Shown piece after piece: positions 1 through 11,603 of a stretch of DNA of 64,000 bases. Source of the DNA: Brachypodium distachyon. Its lineage: Eukaryota; Streptophyta; Magnoliopsida; Poales; Poaceae. Both the position numbers and the translations under genes were made by a program. Each line of letters opens with the position of its first letter. Position 1 is the first letter of the stretch. The notes below the pieces were generated by a model. It worked only from the letters and a program-made list of their open reading frames with translations. It ran no database searches and had not been told where the DNA came from. The stretch is from the NCBI RefSeq assembly GCF_000005505.3, contig NC_016133.3, positions 30,683,008 to 30,747,007 on the forward strand, written 5' to 3'.

Positions 1-419
1 GATCCGACAATGGGAGGCAGCCGAGGAGGAAACCATACCTCGTAGTAGATAGTCATGTAGTTCTTCTTTTTTGTAAAGAATATTCTACCGAGTGCGCGGT
101 CATCGCTCCCGATGGGAGTAGCCCCCGAGTTCGGTTGCGACTGTGTGTAGTGGCGACCGGACTCAAGGTTGTAATTTGATATCCTTGCATTTCTTGGCGA
201 AGTTGTTCCCCTTCTATTTTTTTGAAATGGAACGATATGACTTGCTAATCAACACCGAGTTGAATTCTGACTTGTGGAAGTCGAATTTAAGTCGGAGTTC
301 GAGTACTCCCAGTGGGAGTGCCTCGCGGTTGAATATAAATAACCGAGTGCGGACTCGAGCGTACTAACCAGCGCAAGGGATTTGCCCTGTTGATTAGCAC
401 TTAGGTCTCGTGGGAAGAG

Positions 420-1137
420 ATGGACTCCTCCAACGCACTCGATATTATGCATATCCGTCTGGGACATGTTGAATACCAACTTGCACAAGCACGGGAGGAG
501 ATCTCCTTGCTTAAGTCGGAGAATCGGGTTGCGTCGGGCCGAGAAGATTTCCTTTTTGGGGAAATCGTGAAGCTGAGCTCTAATTTGTGAGGTAATGTCT
601 GATTCCTCTGCTTGAAATTGTTGGGTCAACTGAATTTCTACTGATTTGGATGCGCCATCTTATGCAGATATGATGCCAGAACCATATGTCAAAGCTAAAC
701 GCATAAGAAATCGTCTTGATGCTTTAGTACGGTCTGGTTCAAAGACCCCATCCTTCTGGTCAAACCGCGACAAGGGTTATACCCTTGCACTGCTGCAGGA
801 TCGAGTTGCAAGAGCTGTGGTCTGCCTGAAGTCCTGCAGCCACTGTTTGACTGAGGTTCACCATAACTTGTTTCCAGAGCTTCCTGTTCCCGTTGATCTG
901 AAGGGACTGATCGAGAGATTTTGCGAAGGAGCAGTGGTGAGGGGGGCTACGCATGAACAATTGGTGGAGGGGGCTGTTCTAGCCCTCTCGTTTGTTCGTC
1001 TTCGCTACCCCTCATTAAATCTGGACTCCCTGCATTTGACTCCCTCCTGTGTTCCAGACGATGCTCAGCTTGGACCGATTTATGAGATGATGGAGAACAC
1101 GGCATGTCAGCTGGTGACTCTTATGGCTTTGGAGTAG
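420..1137 (+). pseudogene. 3' part of antisense accessory ORF of Gypsy relic A (gypsy-type transposase-like, coiled coil)
   Basis: Two exons can be read. Exon 1 opens at an ATG at 420 and encodes a helical, Glu/Lys-rich segment up to about 594. An in-frame TGA lies at its end. A GT-AG intron follows (donor GTAATG near 595, acceptor ending at 666), and exon 2 runs to a TAG at 1137. The phases agree across the intron: one base of the split codon lies before it and two after. The C-terminal part carries an LFPELPVP motif followed by a GL..RF segment, matching the last domain of antisense ORFs in grass Gypsy elements; the copy at 54553-58189 belongs to the same class. The in-frame stop and the missing N-terminal domain make it a relic. 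Its function in intact elements is unknown. Confidence 0.65.
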
Positions 1138-1446
1138 AGTAGTCTTCGATATACGTTAAAGATGTAGGCATAGATGCCTTAGTAGTATTTTTACCGGGTG
1201 CGTGACCAGCGCTCCCAGTGGGAGTAGCCCCCGGGTCTGTGCATGACTAGTTTGCAGTCATGTGGAGACCCAAATACTTTGAAATCCTCTATAACTGGAA
1301 GCTGCTAGCATCTTTGAAAGATGTCGCACCTTTTTGTTCTGTAACTTCTTTGATCTTGTATGAGAAATCAACATGATCCCAATTTTGCATACTTGGAATT
1401 TGCCGACCGTTGAATGATTTTTCCTGATGTCTGTTACGCAATAACC

Positions 1447-1652
1447 CGTGAATGTCGGGTGCGTCCAATGAGAGGCTTAAGGTCGATTGGACGCAGCCCC
1501 CGAGTGTCGGGTGCGTCCAATGACAAATTTAGGGTCGATTGGACGCAGCCCCCGAGTGTCGGATGCGTCCAATGACAAGTTTAGGGTCGATTGGTCGCAG
1601 CCCCCTAGTGTCGGCTGCGTCCAATGACAAGTTTTGGGGTCGATCTCTCAGT
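1447..1652 (+). repeat. 52-bp tandem repeat, about four copies
   Basis: The motif TGTCGGGTGCGTCCAATGA recurs at 1453, 1505, 1557 and 1609, an exact 52-bp step. Each unit also holds GTCGATTGG, and the first three are followed by CGCAGCCCCC. The array lies just downstream of the antisense ORF of Gypsy relic A, in what would be its 3' untranslated region. A related phrase with GGGAGTAGCCCCCG occurs near 115 and 1223. Confidence 0.85.
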
Positions 1653-2120
1653 TCTGAGTTAGATGCGACCGCAACAGGGTAAGTAAAATGAAAGGACTCT
1701 GAGTAGAGGAACATAAATACTTTTTATTACGTACCGATGGTACAAGAAGGTACTTAAAAATGCGAAGAAAAAAGGAAAAATAGATGAGAAACTAAAAAGA
1801 AATCAAGCAAGAAAGCCTGGCGCATTGGCGGCGCGATTGCGTCGCGTTCCGCGCCGTGCTTCTTGAGTCCCCTGCTTTGAGTTGGAGTATGAGGTGGAGG
1901 TTCTTGGTTCTCATATCCCGCAGTCGAGTTGGCTGAACAACCATGTCGAGGCGTGGATGAGCTCGCAGGTATGTGCTTGAACTGACTCAATCTTCGGCAG
2001 GCGTCTTTTGAGTTACACTACATGGGCTGTGAAGCCGGCTTGGTGTGCTCGTTGTTTTAGTGCGCCTGCTAGAGGGGCTCCCGTTGTTGCGGTTGGCGGA
2101 GCCCAGCGAGCCAGTACCCC

Positions 2121-2700
2121 TTATTTGATAAGGCTGTTGGCTGAGCGAGCGTTGGTCTCCTTTGATGAAGAGGCAGGTGCTTCCTTTGTCTTCAAGTCTA
2201 CACCGCCTATGGGCTCAATGGCTCTTTTCTTAAGGATGGAATTTTGGTCGTCGTCCATTAAGAAGTAGGCCTGGCCAGACTGATCTTGCGCGGCAAGTGA
2301 CTCGGAAATTTTATGGAATTCACAGTCGCAGTGGTCAGACCGCAGGAATCTTCCGGAGATAGTTATCACACCGTTGGGTCCAGGCATTTTGAGCTTAAGG
2401 TAAGCGTAATGCGGGATTGCCATAAAGTGTGCTAGCGCGACGCGACTCGAGACCACGCGGTACTGGGATGGCCAGTCGACCACTTCGAAGTCGAGTCTTT
2501 CGCGTCTGAAATTATCGGGTGTGCCGAACACCACGTCAAGGTTAACTTTGCCCCGTGGGATGGCTGCTTTTCCTGGGATGATCCCATGGAAGGTTGTCTT
2601 TGTGGAGGCCAGCTTTGTTGTTGAGCGGTTCATCTTTCATAGGGTGTCGGCGTAGATAATGTTTAGCCCACTTCCGCCGTCGATGAATACTTTGTTTAAC
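2121..2700 (-). pseudogene. Gypsy aspartic protease segment (relic A)
   Basis: Aspartic protease region of the Gypsy polyprotein. Reading leftward from about 2700, the active-site neighbourhood FIDGGSGLN is visible (the DGG form seen in this plant Gypsy group), then an in-frame TGA at about 2638. An open stretch of 170 codons follows, containing the conserved FHGIIPGKAAIP, FEVVDWPSQY and HYAYLKLKMPGP blocks. The ORF stops at 2121, where the link to reverse transcriptase should begin, and no reverse transcriptase follows. The stop between the catalytic site and the rest, plus the missing polymerase, shows it is dead. Confidence 0.75.
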
Positions 2701-2893
2701 ATGTAGGCCCGATCTATGCATCGAGCACCAGTGTTGCATTTCCCGGTTGCGGGATGCAGGGTGGGTGATCTTCTCTGGAGAATGTGATCTCCACTTCAGA
2801 CCAGTCGAAGTACTCCGTTGAAGAGGGATGTGACCTCACGGCCATATGGACCTGACAAGTTATGGACTTCTGGACCCGATTGGTGGGTTTCCC

Positions 2894-5800
2894 TTATTGA
2901 ATCATGCAGATGTGTCTGACCGGAGTCGGATATGAATTGGCGACCGTTGTCGGCGCTTTTGGTGGCGGTGCAAGTGCCACTGGGTGCACTGCGCCGGCGA
3001 AACTGGCTGGGCGCAGAGGAGGAGGAGGAGCACCAATGGCTAGAGATCCTGGTACGGGAGGCGGCAAAGGCGCATTGACTCCTTCGTTAGGGTATGGAAG
3101 CGACCCAGGTAGTTGTGCGAAGCCAGCGCTGGTTGCCAACTGCCGTGTCCTGGCAAACTCAGCCTGTAGTTCCTTGAAACGCCGGCACTCGGCTAGAGGG
3201 TGACTTGGCTTGATGTTGCCTTGCTCATCCCTGTAGACGTGAAACGAGCAAGGGGAAGTTAGCTGTTGAGAGAGGGTGGGTTGGTTCCCTTTTCTCTGCC
3301 ATTGTTGCTTGCGCTTGTCACCACCTCGAAAACCTCCACCGTGATTCCCATTCTCCCGAGAGCCAAAATCTGACGGAGAGGCGGCTGTGATGAAGTCGGG
3401 TGGGTGTGACTCTTCGAAGGCTAGGTTTTTGCGCTTCCTCCTTCGATCATGACCACGATCGCCCTCTTCTTCTGAAGATCGGTGGCGTTCATTGCGAACT
3501 GAGTCTTCACTGTCGGCCCATCGATTGGCGATTTCCATCAGGTAGCTGATGGTTGCGGGCCGGACACGACCAATTCCTCCTTGAGTTCGACTCGTCGGAG
3601 TCCTCGTTTGAAGGTGTCTATGGCGCTTTCATTGGAGACTTCCTCAGAAGCATGTTTGGTGTTGGTCCAGCGCTGGATGTACGAACGGATGAATTCTCTC
3701 TCTTTTTGAATGCAAGCTCGGAGTTGCTCGAGGGAGACGGGTCGTTTGTACGTGGACCTGAAGTTGCGGGTGAAAGCTTGGACGAGCTCGTCCCACGAGT
3801 CAATGTCATCTAGGCCTGGATATTTTACTCGAAACTCGGCGAGCAGCTCAACTCGTTAGATACTCGGCTCGTTTATAGCTCGACTCGGTGTACTAACGAA
3901 CAGAGTAGAGTACATCGTGAAACTCATTAACACTAACGAGCTTAACGAGCCAAGCTCTCGTTTGCCCGTTAATCATGTCTCATGTAGGCTTGTCGATCAA
4001 ATCGAACCAAAGGCCCGGATTGGCTCCCGAACAGCCCAAGCCCACTACACTAGAGTTAGGGAAAATCTTGCCAAGCGAGCGAGTCAACACACGCACGGAT
4101 GCATGGAGTCTCCCTCGGTCCTATCCCTCCCGAGTCCCGTCCTAGGCGGCGCCGCCGGTCCGTCGCCCGCCGGATCAAGCCGCTGACCACTAACCCCCGG
4201 ATTCAGCCGATAACCACTCTCCATCCTCCTTCGCTCCCTCTCTGCTCTCTCTGTCCCTCAGGCCTAAGGCGCTAGCCGCCTCGTCACGGTCACGGAGAGC
4301 GGGTAACGGCCTTGCACCGCCGGCGCCGACGTGCCTAGCCGCCTCGTCTCCAGTCTCTAATCCCCTATCGATCATCCATCCCGGGCTCCGGCGTTTGTGT
4401 CATCGCGTCTGCATGTATGAATGTGTTATGAATGCGTGAATAGTTCAATGCTTGATCTACAGACTGCAAGGATATCATGGTAACGAGGAAAACAAGCTGC
4501 TCTTTTGAACAGTTAACGGGCTTAATGAGTACCCGGCGAGCGCTCGCGAGCAGTAAACGAACCGAGCCGAACAGGCTTTGATGTTTGTTAAGGTTAACGA
4601 GTCTAACGAGGCGAGCTCTTGACGAGCCGAGTTCTTAACGACCCGAGCCTTAATGAGTCGAGCATGCTCGTTAGCCAGGCCTAATGTCATCTCGTGGTAA
4701 GCCGGTTAGCCACGTGCGTGTAGGGCCTCTGAGTTGCAACTGCAGGCACTGCATGGCAGTAGTACGAGAACCACCTTGGCAGCGAATCCCGGTGAGGTAG
4801 TCTTCCAACCAAGTTTTGGGCTCTTGAGTGCCGTCATACTTGGCTAGATCGGTCGGCGGTTTGAAATTTCAAGGCATCCTAGCTTGGCAGATGCGACGGC
4901 TGAAGCAAGACGCTCCGCATGTCTCGGCCTCGTGATCGGAGTCCGGCGAGCGGTCGCGATACCTGTCTCGCCAATCGTGGTTTGTGACCCGGGGGGAACC
5001 CCGTGTTTCCCTTAGGTGTGAGTCGCACTCCCTGCGGCCTCGTGGAGGCGGGTCGATGTCGTGCTGGATTTCTCCTTCGCGGCGGGATGGATCCTGTCAC
5101 GCGGCGGCCTTCGGTTGTTGAAATCTTGGCTGATACAAGAAGCCCATGCCCTATTCAATCCTTCCAGAATCTGTTTGTAAAGCCACGAGCACGGGTCACT
5201 GTCGGGTGGCTGGATTGTTTGTAGGTAGGTATTGGCTGCAAGCAAGACAGCCTCCGGGGTTTCTGGTATCATATCGCCATGGTTGTCAACCGACATGAAA
5301 CTTGGAGCCAGGTTTCGGGTCGTGTGATCACAACGCGAGATGTTTCGTCTGGGGAGAGCTCTAGGAGGGGTGGCCCCATCAGAATCGCTGAGTGAACCCG
5401 AGCGAGTTCTTTTGTGTGCCTGGATATTTTCATCCAGTTTCTTCAACCTCTCAACTTCAAGCTTTTGCTTCTTGACGAAATCCTCTTTCTCTTTGTTCAG
5501 GTCGCGTTGGGCCCTGGCAAGAGAACTGGCATACAATTGCAATTCAACGGCGGTGGGATCCTTCATGAGGACTCCCGACTCAAGAGCTACCTGGATTCGA
5601 GCCTTCTCTGCGGCTGAATATCCAGCCGGTGGATTTGCGGATGCACTCGCAGCCGGAGGAGTCGGCTTTGGGGAGACAGGATTTGTCATGAAGACTTGAG
5701 TGATGGCGCACTTGGGCGCAAGATCGCTGCTGCTATGGCAGCCTTCCCGATCTGAGCAGTTGGCGACGTTGCCTGGGACGGGGCTTTCTGCAGACTGGGG

Positions 5801-6297
5801 TGGATTGCTCTCGGAATCGGAGTAGTTTCCAAGGGAAACCTGTTCTGTTTCATCGGGTGAACCCGATAAGGTGGGGTCGTCATGACAACTTCCTTGTTCC
5901 GAGCGTCACCGGCGTCGCTAGGGACGGGGCTGTTTGCACGCGGGGACGGAGCGGCTTTAGAATTAGAGCAGGTCCCAGAGGAGACTTGCTCTGTTTCCCT
6001 GAGTGGCCCCGTCCAGCCTGTCGGCGGGTCTTTCTCTGAGGGAGAAAGGAGAAGCAACTCTTCCGGAGTCGAGACAGTCGGACACGGTAGTCGAAGGATA
6101 CCGGATCGGACGTGGACCTCGCCGAATATGAGATCTAGGCGGGCATCAAGCTTGTCGAGGACTGCGGGGTTGGCTTGGAGGCGAGCGGTAGAGGACTCAA
6201 GGATCTTCGACTCCGCCTGAGTCGATGATGGTTTTTCTAGATCTGAAACCGCTGAGATCGCGACTCCAACACACGTCTTTCCCACAGACGGTGCCAA
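2894..6297 (-). pseudogene. Gypsy gag polyprotein (relic A), interrupted by a MITE
   Basis: Retrotransposon gag, which forms the virus-like particle. From the right: a poorly conserved N-terminal segment (6297-5686); a charged helical segment with a Lys-rich tract (5689-5012); and the central gag domain, split by a MITE. The domain starts near 4880 with WLEDYL-type residues and resumes at 3801 with DSWDELVQAF and TYKRP blocks. A C-terminal basic segment (3538-2894) carries a CSFHVYRDEQGN...C pattern in place of a classic zinc knuckle. At least three frame changes occur between these blocks. Just right of 6297 a TTGGCACCGTCTGTGGG segment follows the LTR end, a likely primer-binding region. Confidence 0.75.
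3812..4682. mobile_element. Mutator-type non-autonomous element (MITE/Pack-MULE-like), 871 bp
   Basis: The insertion has TIRs AGGCCTGG/CCAGGCCT and a perfect 10-bp target duplication AATGTCATCT at 3802-3811 and 4683-4692. TSDs of 9-10 bp indicate the Mutator superfamily. Removing the element restores continuity of the host gag domain. Both subterminal zones are packed with ACGAGCCGAG-like motifs in inverted orientation. The centre (about 4100-4390) is unusually GC-rich and could be a captured host gene piece, but I recognise no protein in it. Confidence 0.85.
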
Positions 6298-6640
6298 TGA
6301 CGAAGATGGGACTTTGACAATGTCCATATTGATGGACTTGTATCAAGGAAAGATTTCGAGTGTGTGTTGGCGAACTCGTCGGCTAAAAAGGACACAGGGG
6401 ACACGATTTACCCAGGTTCAGGGCCCTCGATGAGGTAATACCCCTACGTTCTGCTTGTCGGATCTGTATTGCTGAGTCGATTACAATGGGGTGCCGCACA
6501 GTCTAGATGCACAGAGTTGATGAGTGCGTCTAGGCGACTTGTATCTAAGTTGGGGTGTCCTCTTGGCTCCCACTCCTGGTCCTTTATATATGCAGGAACC
6601 CAGGTCTAAGGTAGAGTCCAAGTCGGTTACAATGAGGGAA
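6298..6640 (-). repeat. LTR of Gypsy relic A (right boundary uncertain)
   Basis: Begins with TG at 6298, next to the primer-binding-like segment of gag. It holds the TTTACCCAGGTTCAGGGCCCTC phrase that recurs in the LTRs at 38600 and 53750. A minus-strand TATA box (TATATAAAG at 6582-6590) would drive element transcription leftward. The outer end cannot be fixed because the partner LTR is outside the window. Confidence 0.5.
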
Positions 6641-6672
6641 TATTGTGGCCCATGTGGAAAAATAAGGAAAAG

Positions 6673-6674
<2 letters not shown>

Positions 6675-6735
<61 letters not shown>
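6675..6735 (+). repeat. (GT)n(GA)n microsatellite
   Basis: About 20 GT dinucleotides run directly into about 10 GA dinucleotides. It lies between Gypsy relic A and the 21-bp repeat block. Confidence 0.95.
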
Positions 6736-7003
6736 GTGGGTTGCAGCCCACTGAAAAATAGAGGGAGGGGAATATGGGCTCGCGAGTTAGCGGCTGGTCG
6801 AAACTTTATTTTTCTTATAAAGTTGCTGAACACGTGTAGCTAGTTGCTAAAATATGAGTAGCTAGGTTGCAAAATATCAACCATAGTTGCTTTTTATTTA
6901 AAATTATTGCACGTATCAAAAGTTACAAGAATATATGATAAAATTGTCAATTTTGTACAGAAAGTTTCAAGCATGAAAGACAATGTTGTCACATATTATT
7001 AGG

Positions 7004-10000
7004 TGTAACATCCCAAAAATTCAAACCTTCCCATATGCATTGCATTAAAAAAGGCTTTAAAAAGGTTTTATTTCCTTTTAAACCTTAGGTTTTCCACCCA
7101 CTTGAGCTTTGGACTTTAAAACCCATGGGTTTATTTATAAAAGGGTTTATTGCATAAATAAGCTATCTCATAATTTTTGAGTATTTATAGAGCAAATGTA
7201 TTTTTATATATTTTATTTGGAAGGGAAATTAGTCTCAAAAGTTGAATCATGTTATAATGTGATTTTACAAATTTTCTGGAATTTATTTGGATCAATTTGG
7301 AGTTCAAAATCAAAAGATATCAAAGAATTCAGAAAAAGGAAAAAGAAAAGAACAAAAAAAAAACCGGACCGTCCCGGCCAACTTGGGCCGAACCGGCCCA
7401 GCGCGACCGACCGAGCCGGCCCACCCACGCGCGCCCCGCACCCGAGCCTCTGACGAGATGGGCCCACGCATCAGGCGTCGTCTTCCTCAGGCGGCAAGCG
7501 CAGGGAATCACGCGCGCCCTACCCCCGCGCGCGCCTCACGTCGGCGACGCCGCGCCGTCACTCCCGTGCCCCCCGCAGCTTGCCAAGCGCAGCCCTATAA
7601 AGCCTGAGCTCCCCGCACGTTTTCCCCTCTTCCAATTTCGCACCCCTAGCACCCACGCTGCCGGAATCGCTCGCCGGAGAAGCCCTCTACTGCCGCCCGT
7701 TTTCGCCTTTCGCCGCCGACGAGGTACACCATTGACCTCTTGGACCGCAAATCTTTCATCCTCACCCCCCCCCCCCCCCCCCGCGGTTCTTTTGACGCGC
7801 TTCTTTTGGTTCATGGTGCACCGCAGCCCGATCTTCGCTGATGACCGAAGCTCCGCCGCCCGCCGCGTCTCCGTCGTCCTAAGCGTGGATTCCGTCGTCC
7901 TCGAGCCTCACCGACCCCGTCATCGTCTTCGTCTCGCCGCGCCGCTTCGTCCCTGCACTTCCCCGACGCCCGATGCTCGCCAGAACCGCCCGTCGCCGCG
8001 TCCCCGAGCCCGCCGCCGCTCGCCGGAACCCTAGACCGGCCGGAGGTGAGCCCGTGACCGTTAGATCTCGGCCAACGGCCGAGATTAGATTAACCCGATC
8101 GAAGAGGTATCCTTCGATCTGGGCCGTCCTTGTATTTTTAGTTAGATCCGACGGTCACCGTCTAATTTTATTCCGGAACCGGTACCGGCCAATCACAGCA
8201 CGCCACGTGGCCCGGATTAAAAATTAAAAGTTAATTCCCGGTTAAGTTAAATGGCAGTTTTACAGAAAAACCCCTAGAACTTCAAATGCTTATATCTTTT
8301 AAACCACTTGGCCAAATTTGAAAATTTTTACTTTTATGGAAATCTCTCAACCTGTAGAATCTTTTGGCACTGTTTAAATTCAAATTTCATAAAAAAATTC
8401 TGGAGCTATTTACAGAATAGGGTGTAATACCATTTAATTCATAACTAATGAGTTAAAAATCATTTTAACTTGAAACCAGTGCCCAAAAATTTGTTTTAAT
8501 GTCCTCTGTTCATTTGGAACAGAGAGATAAATTTTTGATTAATTCTTCTGGCTGTTTCTTTTAAAAGCCTTGTAATAAGCTCTAATTTAGCTTTAATTTG
8601 AAAACCCTAACTTGGCTTTTCTTTTTGGTTTACTATTTGTTTAAACCTTTTTACCAGAGAATTAAATATTGTATGCCTAAGAAACTGAAACCCTTACTCG
8701 ACAAATAGAATAAACCAAATCATGTCACATGCTTGCATTGCATCCTAGCATACATTCTTTTGTCGTGATGTGAATTGTGTGTTTATGTATGTGTATGCTT
8801 GTTTATTTTAGTTTACTCGGAGAGCGAACCTTGTGACTGTGACGAGTGTTTGAACTCCAACTGCTACCAAGGCAAGTTCACTTTGATCATTATCCTATTA
8901 TTATTGTTTTTAAAATACTTATGCATTAGTGTTGCTTGTAGAATGCATTGATAGGATTATTACTCGTACTTATGCTAGCTATGATTTGACCTACTAGCGA
9001 TAGGATTACCTTTGCCATGAATCTTCCACCAATAGCCACCGTGATTAGTTATTGCTTAGCCATGCTATGTTAGTATACGTGGGAGGGAATCTCAATCACT
9101 GCGAAACTGATAATGTGGAGTAATTTTGGAAACTTGGCAAAACAACCCTAATGGATCATCTTGGGTGGACGGCTTTGAGATTTTGAGATGTTATGCGACG
9201 TCAGGTCCATTTCTATGGGTCCCTCTGAGTCGAGTCCCCGTGGATTCGGGGAGGGATCGTCCATGGACGTCTCCCCGTGGATTCAGGGAGCGCTTGCATC
9301 GCAGATGTGAAATGCCACCCGGGGTAACCAGAAACTGGACTAGTTTCCTGTTTAGTAGCTTCCAGTACAACCACATGCTAATATGGGCTCTGGCTGGATG
9401 GAGTAAGAAATATGAACCCAGATCCGAGGGATTGTACTGAGGTAGCTGTGTAGGTAGGAGCGTGGGTCCCTCAGGTGGTCTGAGGGATTATGTTCTGAAA
9501 TTTTTTGAAGTCGATGCCGTTGCTACTCTACCCTAAGGAAAGCAAGGGATTAACACGTCGAATTCTTGTGGGGAATGTGTACAACCTCTCGAGAGTGTCA
9601 AACTAAGTAATTAACCGTGTCCCCGCTTACGGACAATTATGAGCAAGTAGATTCGAGGGCTGTAAGGAAGGTCTCACTCATTCCAATTTATAAATAAAAT
9701 GAATGGTTTGAACTTGGGTTAGGAGCATTGATGTGTCCACTCGATGTCCTTAAATTAATAGGAGCATCGGTGTTTCTACCCGATGTCCATTACTTAACAA
9801 TATTGTAACATTCAATTATAGTAAGATAAATTATGTGTTGCTACCACGCCAAAAAGCCTGAACCCCACTATGCCTTAAATTGCATGTACTTGTTAGGATT
9901 GTTATAACTTTCAGGTGAACTTGCCAATACATTCAATGTATTGACCACGTAGTGGCTGCAATTAATAATGCATGTGAAACTGACGAAGAGTGAGGTTCGT

Positions 10001-10316
10001 CGATGTTCTTTGGGTCATGTGCTTACATTCCAACATGCTCTCTCCTTTGGGAGTAGTTGTGGCCCATTTTGCTCTACCTTTCCGCTGCAAGTTTTGAAAC
10101 ATTATTTTGATATGTTGAAACAGTATTTGGTTATGCTGACCCAAGAGGTCATGCAAGTTTGTAAATACAATTAAATTCTGAATGATGCGATGTAATAAAG
10201 TACTTTGACTTTTGTATCTCGATATTACATCTTGGAACTGTGTGTGGTAGTGAGTCGATCCAGGGACTGGCACATTAAGCACAGAGATCGAACCCTGTAC
10301 GGGGGCGGTCGCTTCA
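7004..10316 (+). mobile_element. Long LTR-like insertion (probable solo LTR), 3.3 kb
   Basis: Starts TGTAACATCCC and appears to end GGTCGCTTCA. It has the layout of the 3.3-kb solo LTR at 11604-14940: an AT-rich start, a GC-rich middle (7370-8050, with a C homopolymer near 7770), a CAAGGCAAGTTCAC segment near 8870 and a polyadenylation-like AATAAA near 10195. The flanks read TTAGG and AAAGG, which match at only three of five bases, so the TSD is imperfect. The DNA on both sides belongs to the same GTTGCTAAAATATG repeat block, consistent with an insertion. A diverged copy of its 3' third lies at 62097-63459. No coding domain was found. Confidence 0.6.
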
Positions 10317-11603
10317 AAAGGTTAACAATTTTAGATAATATGCTATCATTGTCCTCACACATAGGACAATTTTAGATAAAAGCACCCTGCACAAAGGGTC
10401 GTGCTTGAATACAAAGTTGCTAAAATGTGTAATTAGTTACTAATAAACGCCAAATAGTTGCTTAATGTACATCCAAAGTTACCGCGCCCTGCACAGAGAT
10501 AGGATCGGGATTGAATGCAAAATTCCTAAAAAGCGTAATTAGTTGCTAAGATATGCCAAATAATTGCTTAATGTTGATCTAAAGTTGTCGGTATAGCAGA
10601 TAAAGAGTTCCTCTTATGTCAAAAGTTGTCGTCATAAAAGCCAAAGTTGCTAATATGATAATCAAAATTGTCAATATTGAAACCAAAGTCGCTAGTATGT
10701 GAGCGAAAGTTGCCAATATATCAACAAAAATTCCTAATATGCGAGTCAAAGTTGTTTGTGATAGAGTTAAAGTTGCTAGACTGGAGCAAAAACTGCTCCC
10801 GGGTGGGAGCCCACATTGTCAGTATAGAAGGCAAAGTTGCTACTATGAGATTTAAAGTTGCTAATATGAACGTCAAAGTTGTCGGTATAGGAGTCAAAGT
10901 TGCTAGTATGAGAGTCAAAGTTGTCGGTATAGAAGCCAAAGTTGCTAGTATGAAAGTCAAAGTTGTGAGTATAGGAAACAAAGTTGCTAGTATGGACATC
11001 AAAGTTGCCAGTATAGTAAAGGCAAACTTGCTAGTATGCGAGTCAAAGTTGTCAGTATAGCAACCACTAGTATGAAAGTCAAGGTTTCCGGTCTAGGAGC
11101 CAAAGTGGCTAGTATGGGAGTCAAATTTGCCAGTATATGACCCAAAGATTCTAGTATGAGTATCAAAATTTCTAGTATGAGTATCAAAGTTGCCAGTATA
11201 TGAACCAAAGTTGCTAATATGAAGTTTAAAGTTCTCGGTATGGGAGCTAAAGTTGCTAATATGAGAGTCAAACTTGCCGATATAGAAACCAAAACTGCTA
11301 GTGTGGGATTCAAAGTTGCCAGTATATGAACCAAAATTGCTAATATGAATTTCAAAGTTGCCGGTATAGGAGCGAAAGTCACTAGTATGAGCATCAAACT
11401 TGCCGGTATATGAGCCAAAGTTGCTAATTTGAAAGTCACCAACACATTAGTGAAAGTGGCCATCTGAAACACAAATCATCTGCGATGATGGAGTGTGAGT
11501 TGCTAAAATGGAGCAAAAATGCCACCGATCTGGGAGCCAAACTTTTCTAGGGTGGGTCTAAACTTGCTAGTGTTTGGAAGTAAAAATTGTCGGTATATGG
11601 GTC
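10317..11603. repeat. Degenerate 21-bp minisatellite array
   Basis: Units such as GTTGCTAGTATGAGAGTCA and GTTGTCGGTATAGGAGCCA alternate, giving a 42-bp higher-order unit over about 10600-11590. Looser copies occur at 6790-7003 and 14946-15250, so one ancestral block was split by the insertions at 7004-10316 and 11604-14940. The 21-bp period is a multiple of three, which keeps long reading frames open on both strands; the translation is a seven-residue repeat of the KVASMRV type. I do not read it as a gene. Its parent transposon family is not recognised. Confidence 0.85.

Larger units (their letters stand above)
1..6640 (-). mobile_element. Gypsy (Ty3-type) LTR retrotransposon relic A, internally deleted
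   Basis: A minus-strand Gypsy relic. Reading right to left there is an LTR with a TATA box near 6585, gag (6297 to 2894) and a protease segment (2700 to 2121). Instead of reverse transcriptase and integrase the sequence then runs into a plus-strand accessory ORF (420-1137). The other LTR lies outside the window. The accessory antisense ORF is of the kind annotated as 'putative gypsy type transposon' in grass genomes. Reverse transcriptase, RNase H and integrase should lie between 1140 and 2120, and none is there, so this copy is non-autonomous. 1653-2120 holds no recognisable coding segment. A MULE-type MITE interrupts gag at 3812-4682. The left boundary is unknown. Confidence 0.75.

Noticed and set aside
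7297..8034. 245-codon ORF, Arg/Pro-rich
   Set aside because: Lies in the GC-rich part of the 3.3-kb LTR-like unit; runs through a C homopolymer; no domain.
10668..11472. Long ORFs of KVASMRV-type repeats on both strands
   Set aside because: A 21-bp repeat keeps all phases open; there is no start context, no unique domain, and both strands are open equally.
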